A DNA stretch of 64,000 bases from Candidatus Rhodoferax randersensis. Lineage in GTDB: Bacteria > Pseudomonadota > Gammaproteobacteria > Burkholderiales > Burkholderiaceae_C. Location: positions 248,001-312,000 of the forward strand of contig JADKEH010000001.1 of assembly GCA_016718155.1 (NCBI GenBank), in the 5' to 3' direction. A model generated the notes under the pieces. It did no database searches. It had not been told where the DNA came from and saw only the letters and a program-made list of their open reading frames with translations. Position 1 is the first letter of the stretch, and each line of letters starts with the position of its first letter. Shown here in pieces: positions 1-7,561 of the stretch. The position numbers and the translations under genes were made by a program.

Positions 1-498
1 CCCGATGCCGCCCGTGCCCGACGAGGCGAAGGAGTACTTGCCAGGCGAGCGCTTCAACTCGGCAATGAAGCCCTTGTAGTCCTTCGCTGGAAAGCCCGGA
101 TGCACCGCAATCACATTGGGCGTGGCCGCGATGTTGATGATTGGCGTGAAGTCGGTCAAAGGGTTGTAGGGCGTGCGCGGGTTAATCGCGGGATTGGCCG
201 CGGTAGTGGACACGGTGGCCATGCCCAGCGAATAGCCGTCAGGTGTGGCCTTGGCTGTTTCGCTGGCGCCGACCACACCACCGCCACCAACCTTGTTCAT
301 CACAATTACAGACTGCCCAAGCGCCTTGCCCATGGCATCGGCAATGGTGCGCGCGATGATGTCGGTGGTGCCACCCGGGGCAAACGGAACTTGCAGCTTC
401 ACCACCTTGCTGGGGTAGGGCTGGGCAAGCGCCGCTGTTGCGACGGCGACCAGACCCAGACAGAAAATAGACCGACGGTACATGGTGAACATCTCCAT
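1..498 (-). CDS. Bug-family (TctC-like) tricarboxylate receptor, 3' part outside window
   Basis: Periplasmic substrate-binding protein of the Bug/TctC family, the receptor of tripartite tricarboxylate transporters or a free-standing carboxylate sensor. Only the N-terminal 166 residues are present; the gene runs off the left edge. A signal peptide (MYRRS, a hydrophobic run, cut near AALAQ) is followed by the family pattern KLQVPFAPGGTTDIIAR, then NKVGGGGVVGA and a PDGY segment that lines the ligand cleft. A GAGG lies 9 bases before the ATG at 498; the ATG at 483 (MYRRS) is an alternative with its own GGAG. The ligand cannot be told from sequence. Bug receptors are strongly expanded in Burkholderiales. 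Confidence 0.92.
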   Translation of the reverse strand, partial: MEMFTMYRRSIFCLGLVAVATAALAQPYPSKVVKLQVPFAPGGTTDIIARTIADAMGKALGQSVIVMNKVGGGGVVGASETAKATPDGYSLGMATVSTTAANPAINPRTPYNPLTDFTPIINIAATPNVIAVHPGFPAKDYKGFIAELKRSPGKYSFASSGTGGIG

Positions 499-527
499 TG
501 AAAAGAACCTCAGAAACTATGACCAGT

Positions 528-1106
528 CTACTGACCCAAAAGCCCCTTCTTGAGCCTCGCGTCAATCGGATGGCCACCCACAAAAATTCCCAGCACGGCA
601 CCAAAGAAGTCGGCGCCCGCAATCACCGAGCCCTTCCTGACGCCATTGACGGACAAGGCCAGGCCCCGCTCGGGCTCGAAGTCCAGGTCGATGGTGTCGC
701 CCTTGGCGGTGGTTCCGAACGACTCGATGGTGGATTCGAGTTGCACGACGCGATCATGCAGGGACTCAAGCTCGCTGGGGCTGGCATTCTTCTTGATGCC
801 CGACACCAGCGCCTTGGTGAAATCAGTCGATTTGGCCTCACGCAACATGCGCAACCGAATCCGCTTGGGGCCGGGCATCGCCATGATGTCCTGCATGGTG
901 CTCGCCCGTTCAGTGAGGTAAAGCCCAGCGACATAACCCCGGATGACAAAGACAGCGCGAATCCCCATCCCGTTGAGTTTGAGTTCGCGGTTGCCAAGCC
1001 GGATCGAGTCGTCAAAACGAACGCCCTCGAAGGTGGCGGCAGAGGCGGCAGTGCTGACCAGCAAGGTCGCGCAAGCAAGACGGATCAAAACGGATGCTGT
1101 GTTCAT
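528..1106 (-). CDS. Exported chalcone isomerase-like protein
   Basis: A 192-residue protein with a clear signal peptide (MNTASVLIRL, cleavage near ASAA) and a chalcone-isomerase-like fold. It begins FEGVRFDDSIRLGNRELKLNGMG, and has the pattern VFVIRGYVAGLYL and a C-terminal FFGAVLGIFVGGHPIDARLK, as in the bacterial 'chalcone isomerase-like' family. These periplasmic homologues lack a known flavonoid substrate and probably bind fatty-acid-like ligands (inference). It sits alone on the minus strand, just upstream of the Bug receptor in the same direction, with a gap of about 30 bases, so the two could be co-transcribed. Confidence 0.85.
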   Translation of the reverse strand: MNTASVLIRLACATLLVSTAASAATFEGVRFDDSIRLGNRELKLNGMGIRAVFVIRGYVAGLYLTERASTMQDIMAMPGPKRIRLRMLREAKSTDFTKALVSGIKKNASPSELESLHDRVVQLESTIESFGTTAKGDTIDLDFEPERGLALSVNGVRKGSVIAGADFFGAVLGIFVGGHPIDARLKKGLLGQ

Positions 1107-1209
1107 AGAGCCTTAACGCCGATGGTAGTGCTGTCGACGACAACAATCGCTGTGGGTTCCACATAGGGGCAAACCCGAAGCGCGCCCGCTTCACTGGTAT
1201 TCTCGCCGC

Positions 1210-2115
1210 GTGAACTACGCGCAACTTCTGTTTCCTGATTTCTCGCTGATTTTGTGCGGCTATCTGGTTTGCCGCTTTACCATGCTGAACCGGACTGTCT
1301 GGGAGCAAGTGGAGTCCCTGGTCTACTTCCTGCTGTTCCCGGTGCTGCTGTTTCACTCCATCGTCAAGAGCCCGCTTGATCTTGCCACCGCGTCGAGCCT
1401 GATCGGAGCCGGTTGGACCCTGGGCCTGACCGGCATTGTGCTGGCCTTCACCCTGCCGCGCATCCCCTGGCTGGGCTCACACATCGAACTGCGCCAACAC
1501 GCCGCCAGCGCCCAGGTGGCTTTTCGTTTCAATTCCTTCATCGGCCTGGCCCTGGCGGAGCGGCTGGCGGGATCAGCCGGCGTATTGATGATAGCGGTGC
1601 TGATCGGCGTCTGCGTACCGTTGCTCAACGTGGCCGCCGTGTGGCCCATGGCCCGACACGGCCAGGGCAGAGTGTGGCGTGAGCTGGCGCGAAATCCGCT
1701 CATCATCGCCACCGCCAGCGGGCTGGCTGCCAACCTGATGGGGGTTCGCCTGGCGCCTTGGCTGGAGCCGACCGTGACACGAATCGGAGCCGCTTCGATC
1801 GCGCTGGGGCTGATGGCGGCGGGTGCCGGCATGCAGCTTGGCGCCCTGGCGCGTGCCAAGTCACTGGCTGTGGCAGTGCTCTCGATCCGCCACCTTGTGC
1901 TGCCGCTGGTCGCCGTTGCGCTATCCCATCTGTTCAAACTCAATGACGCACAGACAACGGTCTTGTTGTTGTTCTCGGCGCTGCCTACCGCATCGAGTTG
2001 CTACGTGCTGGCCGCGCGCATGGGTTACGACGGCGCCTTGGTCGCTGGCTTGGTCACCCTGTCCACCTTGCTGGGGATGCTCAGCCTACCCTTTGCGCTC
2101 GGCGTGCTGCGCTGA
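1210..2115 (+). CDS. AEC-family (auxin efflux carrier-like) permease
   Basis: A 301-residue integral membrane protein of the AEC family (malonate/auxin-carrier type), starting at a GTG. About ten hydrophobic segments are visible, arranged as two halves. Family features include a long first helix pair (LLFPDFSLILCGYLVCR), the central segment FRFNSFIGLALAERLAG, and a C-terminal half with SALPTASSCYVLAARMGYD, the conserved 'P-A/T-x-x-x-Y-x-L-A' AEC signature. The substrate is probably a small organic acid, but this is not determinable. Its 3' end overlaps the convergent dehydrogenase gene by 30 bases. Confidence 0.88.
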   Translation: MNYAQLLFPDFSLILCGYLVCRFTMLNRTVWEQVESLVYFLLFPVLLFHSIVKSPLDLATASSLIGAGWTLGLTGIVLAFTLPRIPWLGSHIELRQHAASAQVAFRFNSFIGLALAERLAGSAGVLMIAVLIGVCVPLLNVAAVWPMARHGQGRVWRELARNPLIIATASGLAANLMGVRLAPWLEPTVTRIGAASIALGLMAAGAGMQLGALARAKSLAVAVLSIRHLVLPLVAVALSHLFKLNDAQTTVLLLFSALPTASSCYVLAARMGYDGALVAGLVTLSTLLGMLSLPFALGVLR

Positions 2116-3093
2116 CTCCAAGACCTGCACATTGAGCGGTGTCACTGGCTGACCACGCAGCAAAAAGCCAATCAGGTTGTCGGCAGCCAGCATCGCCATG
2201 GCCATGCGGGTTGGAATCGTCGCGCTGGCAATGTGCGGCGTGAGCACGACATTTTTCAAGGCCAACAATGCCGGGTTCACCGTCGGCTCACCCTCGAACA
2301 CGTCCAGCCCAGCGGCCGCCAGACGTCCATGGTGCAAGGCATCCGCCAACGCCAGGTCATCAACAATGCCGCCTCGGGCAATGTTGACCAGAGTGGCCGT
2401 GGTTTTCATCATGGCCAGTTCGGCCACGCCAATGGCGTGGTGCGATTGCTGCGAATAAGGCAACACCAGAACCAGATGGTCGGCCGATCGAAGAAGCTCC
2501 TCCTTGCTCACATAGCGCGCGCCGCAGTGCGCCTCGATGTCGGGCGCCAGCCGGGAACGGTTGTGGTAGACCACCTGCATGTCAAAACCCTTGGCGCCGC
2601 GCCTGGCAACGGCCTGCCCAATGCGGCCCATGCCCAGTATGCCCAGCGTGGAGCCATGCACCTCGGCGCCGGCAAACATGTCGTAGCGCCAACGGCGCCA
2701 CTGACCCGCGCGCAAGTAGTGCTCGCTTTCCGTCACCCGCCGCGCGGCCGCCAGCAGCAAGGCAAAACCAAAATCTGCCGTGGTCTGCGTCAACACGTCC
2801 GGCGCGTTGGTGCCCAGAACACCGAGATCCGTCATCGCGTCGAGGTCGAAATTATTAAAGCCAACTGCCATGTTGGCGCAGATCTGCAGCATCGGACAGG
2901 CGGCAAGAACCTGCGCATCAATGCGCTCGCTGCCGGTGGTGAACGCGCCCACCTTCCCCTGCAATCGCGCAATCAACTCCGCCTTGCTCCAGACTTCATC
3001 GGCTTGATTCGACTGAACCTGAAAGTACTCGCCAAGACGGTCAAGGACTTCGGCAAACACGGCTCGCGTGACGAGGATCTGGGGTTTTGCCAT
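2086..3093 (-). CDS. D-2-hydroxyacid dehydrogenase (glyoxylate/hydroxypyruvate reductase type)
   Basis: NAD(P)-dependent D-isomer-specific 2-hydroxyacid dehydrogenase, 335 residues, the usual length. The N-terminal half of the catalytic domain leads into the Rossmann fold with GILGMGRIGQAVAR (GxGxxG) and the downstream VNIARGGIVDD. The catalytic Arg lies in the NIARGG segment, the Glu in VFEGEP and the His in LTPHIASAT, so all active-site residues are present. The N-terminal MAVGFNNFDLDA and the general pattern resemble GhrB / 2-ketogluconate reductase. The exact substrate is uncertain. A second, more distant member of the superfamily lies at 23157-24164. Confidence 0.93.
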   Translation of the reverse strand: MAKPQILVTRAVFAEVLDRLGEYFQVQSNQADEVWSKAELIARLQGKVGAFTTGSERIDAQVLAACPMLQICANMAVGFNNFDLDAMTDLGVLGTNAPDVLTQTTADFGFALLLAAARRVTESEHYLRAGQWRRWRYDMFAGAEVHGSTLGILGMGRIGQAVARRGAKGFDMQVVYHNRSRLAPDIEAHCGARYVSKEELLRSADHLVLVLPYSQQSHHAIGVAELAMMKTTATLVNIARGGIVDDLALADALHHGRLAAAGLDVFEGEPTVNPALLALKNVVLTPHIASATIPTRMAMAMLAADNLIGFLLRGQPVTPLNVQVLESAQHAERKG

Positions 3094-3128
3094 GGCTCAA
3101 TCATCTCCAGTAAGAAATCTCATCGGTA

Positions 3129-3575
3129 TTACTTCAGCGATTCCAGCACCGCGCGCAAAGCCGGCGAGATGCTGACCGGTCGTCGCGTCATCCGATCGAC
3201 GTACACGTGAACGAAATGGCCCTTCGCCGCAGTCAAGGGAGCGTCCTGTGCGAATAAGCCAATCTCATAACGCACGCTGGACGCTCCCAGCTTGGCGACG
3301 CGCAGCCCGGCCTCCACCAGTTGGGGGAAAGCCAGAGAGTCAAAGTAGTTGCACTGGGTCTCGATCACCAGACCAATCGTCGGGCTGCGCTCAACATCGA
3401 GCACACCGCGCTCGATCAGGTAAGCATTGACCACCGTATCAAACCAACTGTAGTAAACAACGTTGTTGACGTGCCCGTAGGCGTCGTTATCCATCCAGCG
3501 GGTACCAATGGTTCGAAAGACCTTGTAGGCATCACGCGGCTCAGCCTGTGGCCGTTCAGAAGTGGTTGAAGTCAT
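3129..3575 (-). CDS. Acyl-CoA thioesterase, hotdog fold (YbgC/4HBT type)
   Basis: A 148-residue single hotdog-domain thioesterase. Diagnostic features are TRWMDNDAYGHVNNVVYYSWFDT, which contains the catalytic-type Asp and the Gly-His-Val-Asn-Asn-x-x-Tyr block of the 4-hydroxybenzoyl-CoA thioesterase family, and the C-terminal GHFVHVYVDR. The frame is open further upstream, but the ATG at 3575 is chosen because the protein then begins MTSTTSERP, close to the usual family start. It overlaps the end of the deacetylase gene by 20 bases, so the two are probably one transcript. It probably hydrolyses short or aromatic acyl-CoAs; the substrate is unproven. Confidence 0.9.
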   Translation of the reverse strand: MTSTTSERPQAEPRDAYKVFRTIGTRWMDNDAYGHVNNVVYYSWFDTVVNAYLIERGVLDVERSPTIGLVIETQCNYFDSLAFPQLVEAGLRVAKLGASSVRYEIGLFAQDAPLTAAKGHFVHVYVDRMTRRPVSISPALRAVLESLK

Positions 3576-4524
3576 GGTCAACCATTCTGCCAGCGCATCC
3601 AATTGGCGGCTGTCGCGCTTGCCACAGCGCCCAGTATTGCCAGGCCAGCTGGCAAGAGTTGGCGTGAACCTGCACCGTGCTTTCGATCTCCAAGCCGTAG
3701 CCACCGGCCATCACCATTGCCAAGCGAACACCGCGCTGCCAACACCACTGCATCACGCGCAAGTCGCGCGCCTGCAGGCCCGCATAGCTGAGCTTGAGCC
3801 GTCCCAGTCGATCCCCCTCGTGGGGATCCGCGCCAGCCAGGTACACCACCAGATCAGGGGCACCATCCCGGCTCAACCGAGCCAGCGCACCGTCAAGCGC
3901 GTGCAAATAGTCAGCATCACCGCAACCGTCGGGCAAACCGACATCCAGGTCGCTGGGATGCTTGCGAAAGGGGAAGTTCTTTTCGCCATGCAAGGACAGC
4001 GTGTAGACGCTGTTGTCGTGCTCAAAGATGCTGGCGGTGCCGTTGCCTTGGTGAACATCCAGATCGATCACCGCGACCTTCAAGCCAGCTTGATCAGGCT
4101 GCGCCTGCGCCAGCCTGATCGCGACCGCTACGTCATTGAAGACGCAGAATCCGCTGCCGCGATCGGCAAAGGCGTGGTGCGTGCCCCCCGCAAGGCTGAT
4201 CGCAACACCTTCTTGCAAGGCACAGCGGACTGCCGACACGGTCGCTCCGACCGATCGGCGGGATCGCTCCAGCATCTGCGCACTCCACGGAAAACCAATT
4301 TCACGCAACGCGCTGGCGTCAAGTGTCCCGGTGACGACCGCGTCGACATAGGCCGGGGTGTGCGCCAAAGCAAGCTCGGCGTCGCTGACCGAGGGCGCTG
4401 GCGCCAATTGCAATGCAGGCAGTTCCCTGATCAAGCGCTCCCGCAGCATGGCGTACTTGACAATTGGAAATCGGTGTCCATCTGGAAGTGGCAGGACAAA
4501 GTGATCCGAGTAGAAAGCCCGCAT
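3556..4524 (-). CDS. Histone deacetylase-superfamily (acetoin utilisation AcuC-like) deacetylase
   Basis: A 322-residue zinc-dependent deacetylase of the class II-like bacterial HDAC family. Visible motifs are LAGGTHHAF (the paired active-site His), GSGFCVFNDVAVA, the metal-binding DLDVHQGNG (Asp and His ligands) and the second metal Asp in LAGADPHEGDRLG. The length matches the family. Bacterial members act on acetylpolyamines or acetyl-lysine; this one cannot be assigned. The start MRAFYSDHFVLPLP is the conserved beginning (the Y-x-D-H motif). It is the first gene of a probable two-gene unit with the thioesterase. Confidence 0.92.
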   Translation of the reverse strand: MRAFYSDHFVLPLPDGHRFPIVKYAMLRERLIRELPALQLAPAPSVSDAELALAHTPAYVDAVVTGTLDASALREIGFPWSAQMLERSRRSVGATVSAVRCALQEGVAISLAGGTHHAFADRGSGFCVFNDVAVAIRLAQAQPDQAGLKVAVIDLDVHQGNGTASIFEHDNSVYTLSLHGEKNFPFRKHPSDLDVGLPDGCGDADYLHALDGALARLSRDGAPDLVVYLAGADPHEGDRLGRLKLSYAGLQARDLRVMQWCWQRGVRLAMVMAGGYGLEIESTVQVHANSCQLAWQYWALWQARQPPIGCAGRMVDHDFNHF

Positions 4525-4580
4525 GTCGGCATTGTGTCAAAGCGGGGGCCGCACGTGTTTCTAGGCTGGCAAACCTAGAA

Positions 4581-4654
4581 TGCTGCATCGCAGCAAAAGC
4601 CGCTTGCAATATCGCAGCTTGCCTCTATAATTTGAGCCATGCTGCACTGCAACA
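4581..4654 (+). promoter_or_regulatory. Phasin promoter flanked by two PhaR-type operators
   Basis: TGCTGCATCGCAGCA (4581-4595) is a perfect inverted repeat that fits the published PhaR target CTGC-N3-GCAG. A second, imperfect copy, TGCTGCACTGCAACA, lies at 4640-4654. Between them is a good sigma-70 promoter: TTGCAA (4604-4609), a 16-base spacer, and a perfect TATAAT (4626-4631). The second operator would cover the transcription start. This is the arrangement expected for repression by PhaR until PHB granules form. That PhaR binds here is inference. Confidence 0.72.
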
Positions 4655-4720
4655 AAACCGGCGATTGCTGGGTTCCGGGGCAGATATTGAGTCACTACCT
4701 TAACTATTGGAGAAACGATT

Positions 4721-5263
4721 ATGCTGACCATGGAACAAGTTGTTGCATCGCACAAAGCCAACATGGAAACCCTGTTTGGGTTGACCAACAAGGCCTTCGA
4801 GGGCGTTGAGAAGATTGTTGAGTTGAACCTGACCGCCTCCAAAGCGGCTCTGGCCGAAGTGGGCGACCATGCCCAGGCAGTTCTGAGCGTGAAAGATGCC
4901 CAGGAATTGCTGGCTCTGCAGTCCGGTTTGCTGCAGCCTCTGGCAGAGAAGACCGCTGCCTACAGCCGTCACCTGTATGACATCGCGTCGAACTCGACCG
5001 CAGAGTTCACCAAGACCTTTGAAGGCCAAGCCGCTGACGCACAGAAGAAATTCATGGGTATCGTGGACAACGCCGCCAAAAACGCTCCGGCCGGCTCCGA
5101 AACCGCCGTTGCTGTCATGAAGAGCGCGGTTGCTGCCGCCAACAACACGCTGGAGTCGGTGCAGAAGGCCGTCAAGCAAGCCACGGAAATTGCCGAGACC
5201 AACTTCAATGCTGTCTCCGCAACCGCCGCCAATGCCGCCAAGCCGGCCGCCAAGAAGCGCTAA
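4721..5263 (+). CDS. phaP: Phasin (PHB granule-associated protein)
   Basis: A 180-residue phasin that coats polyhydroxybutyrate granules in the cytoplasm. The sequence is almost entirely amphipathic helix (MEQVVASHKANMETLFGLTN, then LNLTASKAALAE), with the family block DAQELLALQSGLLQPLAEK. It ends in an Ala/Lys-rich tail (AAKPAAKKR) typical of betaproteobacterial PhaP. GGAGAA lies six bases before the ATG. The gene stands alone between a PhaR-type regulated promoter and a strong terminator, as usual for phaP. No PHB synthase is in the window. Confidence 0.93.
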   Translation: MLTMEQVVASHKANMETLFGLTNKAFEGVEKIVELNLTASKAALAEVGDHAQAVLSVKDAQELLALQSGLLQPLAEKTAAYSRHLYDIASNSTAEFTKTFEGQAADAQKKFMGIVDNAAKNAPAGSETAVAVMKSAVAAANNTLESVQKAVKQATEIAETNFNAVSATAANAAKPAAKKR

Positions 5264-5435
5264 TTAATCACGAACGGGTCGCGTTTTTACAGTGTTTTGT
5301 TGATTGTGGAGCAAAGACTCTACACAACAAGGGAAAACCCTGAGATACTAGTCCCAGTTGAACTTTTTGAAGCAACCTGCTTCTAACGGTTGTCTCCTCG
5401 GGTCCTTTCGAAACCTACAGGTTCAGGGATCCCTT

Positions 5436-5466
5436 AAGGCCTCGTCGCAAGATGAGGCCTTTTTTT
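5436..5466 (+). terminator. Rho-independent terminator of the phasin gene
   Basis: An eleven-base arm beginning AAGGCCTC is followed by a GCAA loop, a near-complementary arm ending GAGGCCTT (one G-T pair), and a run of T, on the plus strand about 170 bases after the phasin stop. The 170 bases before it hold no gene that can be recognised. Confidence 0.85.
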
Positions 5467-5481
5467 ATGGGTCGCCGGGAA

Positions 5482-6393
5482 TCATCGAGTCTTGGCTTCA
5501 ATCACCAATCTGAGTTGAGGCAGCAACTGCAGCATGGTGCGTCGGCCAGCATCAATTGCCTGTCGGCGCGCGCTGAAATCGGCACTCCCGACGCCGATCA
5601 ATATCGGGCGCACCACCAGATCGGCATCGCGCAGCTCCAAGGCGTTGATGCTCTTGCTCATGATGGAAAACGTCTGCAACAAGACTTGAAGCGTGTCGCT
5701 GGCGGCGTTACTTTCAGGCGGGCTTGATATGTCCACGGCTATGACCAGCTCGGCGCCCATCTGCCGGGCGTAACGCACCGGTACAGGCGACACCAAGCCG
5801 CCGTCCACGTACTCGCGACCGGAGATCTTGACCGGCTGAAATACCGCTGGCACCGCACTCGAAGCACGCACCGCCGAGGCGGTATCACCCCGCTGGAACA
5901 GGACGCCCTGCCCGCTGTTGAGGTCGGTGGCGACGATGCCCAGGGGCATTGGCATGGCCTCGATAGTCCGCCCATTGACCTGCATGCTGACATAGCGTGC
6001 AAACGCCTCACCACGCAACATGCCGCGGCTGAATACCGGCAGCATCCAGTCAGCAAAACTGGCTTCCTCCATGGTTTCGGCGAGTTGCTGCAGTTGCGCG
6101 CCAGTCTTGCCGCTGGCGTACAGCGCGGCCACCAGACTGCCTGCGGACGTGCCAACCACCAGGGCCGGTCGAATGCCTGCCTCCTCCAGCACCTGAATGA
6201 CGCCAACATGTGCAAAACCGCGCGCGGCGCCCCCTCCCAAGGCAAGGCCGATTTTTGGTGGCACTTTCAGGGTTGTCGGAATCACCACAGGAACGACCGC
6301 GGGATCGACTTTCGGCCCCGTGGCACACCCTGCAAGCAAGCCGACAACCATCAGAACAGGGAGCGCAAGCGAGTAGTACTTCTTGACTGACAT
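5482..6393 (-). CDS. Patatin-like phospholipase, lipoprotein
   Basis: A 303-residue membrane-anchored serine lipase. The N-terminus is a lipoprotein signal with lipobox LLAGC (Cys about residue 23). The patatin domain follows: GLALGGGAARGFAHVGV (oxyanion hole), the nucleophile elbow VGTSAGSL (GxSxG) and the catalytic Asp in EYVDGGLVSPVPV. This is the RssA-like bacterial type. It is transcribed divergently from the iron-binding protein gene across a 61-base region holding a Fur-like box, so it may share iron control (inference). Confidence 0.92.
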   Translation of the reverse strand: MSVKKYYSLALPVLMVVGLLAGCATGPKVDPAVVPVVIPTTLKVPPKIGLALGGGAARGFAHVGVIQVLEEAGIRPALVVGTSAGSLVAALYASGKTGAQLQQLAETMEEASFADWMLPVFSRGMLRGEAFARYVSMQVNGRTIEAMPMPLGIVATDLNSGQGVLFQRGDTASAVRASSAVPAVFQPVKISGREYVDGGLVSPVPVRYARQMGAELVIAVDISSPPESNAASDTLQVLLQTFSIMSKSINALELRDADLVVRPILIGVGSADFSARRQAIDAGRRTMLQLLPQLRLVIEAKTR

Positions 6394-6396
6394 TTA

Positions 6397-6412
6397 TTGA
6401 TAATGATTCGCG
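6397..6412. promoter_or_regulatory. Fur-box-like operator in a divergent promoter
   Basis: TTGATAATGATTCGCG lies in the 61-base gap between the patatin lipoprotein and the FbpA-like gene. The left half GATAATGAT matches the Fur consensus completely; the right half matches only partly. The downstream gene is an iron-binding protein, which supports the assignment, but binding is inferred. Confidence 0.6.
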
Positions 6413-6454
6413 TTTGTGTTAAATTCAGGTTTTTGCAATTGAACACAGCTCACC

Positions 6455-7501
6455 ATGAACAAGCATCACCTCTTTGCAGTCGGCGCGATTGTGCTCGCCT
6501 GTGCCAACGCGGCGTCGGCACAATCGTCGACCATCAACGTCTATTCGGCGCGTCACTATGCAACCGACGAGGCTCTGTACCAGGATTTCACCAAGTCCAC
6601 GGGGATCAAGATCAACCGGGTGGATATGGACGATGCAGGCATTCTGGCTCGCCTGAAAGCTGAAGGCAGCGCTTCGCCTGCAGACGTGATTCTATTGGTC
6701 GACGCCGCGCGGCTCTGGAAAGGCGAAATTGAGGGTCTGTTCCAACCGATCAAGTCAAAGGTCCTGGAGGCGGCAATCCCCATGCAATTGCGTGGCAAAG
6801 TGGATGCGGACGGGGCCACGCCGTGGTTTGGCTTCTCGACGCGGGCTCGCATTGTCGTGTACGACAAAGCCAAGATCAAAAGCGAAGACGTCGACACGTA
6901 TGAAGAACTTGGTGAACCCAAGAACCGGGGCCGACTGTGTATCCGTTCCGGCTCGCATCCCTACAACCTTTCACTGTTCGGTGCCGTGGCCGAACACCTG
7001 GGCGAACAAAAGGCCGAGCTCTGGCTCAAGGGCATGGTGGACAACATGGCACGCGCGCCCAAAGGCGGCGACACCGACCAGATCAAGGCCGTGGCATCTG
7101 GCGAGTGCGGTGTCGCCGTGACCAACTCGTACTACCTGGCCCGCCTGATGCGCTCAGACAAGGCAGAAGACAAGGCGGTGGTGGAGCGCATCGGCGTGGT
7201 GTTTCCGAACCAGTCTAGTTGGGGAACCCACATCAATATTGCAGGCGGGGCGGTCGCCCGAAACTCGAAGCATCTGCCGGGTGCGGTCAGATTCCTGGAG
7301 TATTTGGCCAGTGCGTCCGCGCAAGAGCATTTCGCCAATGGCAACAACGAGTGGCCTGCTGCCAAGGACATCCGACTTGTCAACCCAGCCCTGCAAGCAA
7401 TGACCGGAGGCAGTTTCAAGAGCGAGACCATGCCGATCAGTGTTGTCGGCATGAATCAGGTAAAGGTCCAGCAGATGTTGGACCGGGTCAGCTTCAAGTA
7501 G
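6455..7501 (+). CDS. Fe(3+) ABC transporter periplasmic binding protein (FbpA/FutA-like)
   Basis: A 348-residue periplasmic iron-binding protein. The signal peptide (MNKHHLFAVGAIVL, cleavage near ASAQ) is followed by STINVYSARHYATDEALYQDF, the standard start of this family, and by the paired Tyr iron ligands in VTNSYYLARL. WGTHINIAGGAVARNSKH and the C-terminal SFKSETMPI also fit. It would deliver ferric iron to an inner-membrane ABC permease. No permease or ATPase gene is adjacent, so it is an orphan receptor here. The upstream Fur-like box suggests induction under iron limitation. Confidence 0.92.
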   Translation: MNKHHLFAVGAIVLACANAASAQSSTINVYSARHYATDEALYQDFTKSTGIKINRVDMDDAGILARLKAEGSASPADVILLVDAARLWKGEIEGLFQPIKSKVLEAAIPMQLRGKVDADGATPWFGFSTRARIVVYDKAKIKSEDVDTYEELGEPKNRGRLCIRSGSHPYNLSLFGAVAEHLGEQKAELWLKGMVDNMARAPKGGDTDQIKAVASGECGVAVTNSYYLARLMRSDKAEDKAVVERIGVVFPNQSSWGTHINIAGGAVARNSKHLPGAVRFLEYLASASAQEHFANGNNEWPAAKDIRLVNPALQAMTGGSFKSETMPISVVGMNQVKVQQMLDRVSFK

Positions 7502-7561
7502 CCCAGATCAACACACCGCAGCAGCCAGACAGACAGCCCGCGCGGCTTCACCAAGCGCAGG

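Noticed and set aside
2233..3210. A 325-codon plus-strand frame over the dehydrogenase gene
   Set aside because: It is rich in Arg, His and Gln with no domain, and lies opposite a gene with all catalytic motifs.
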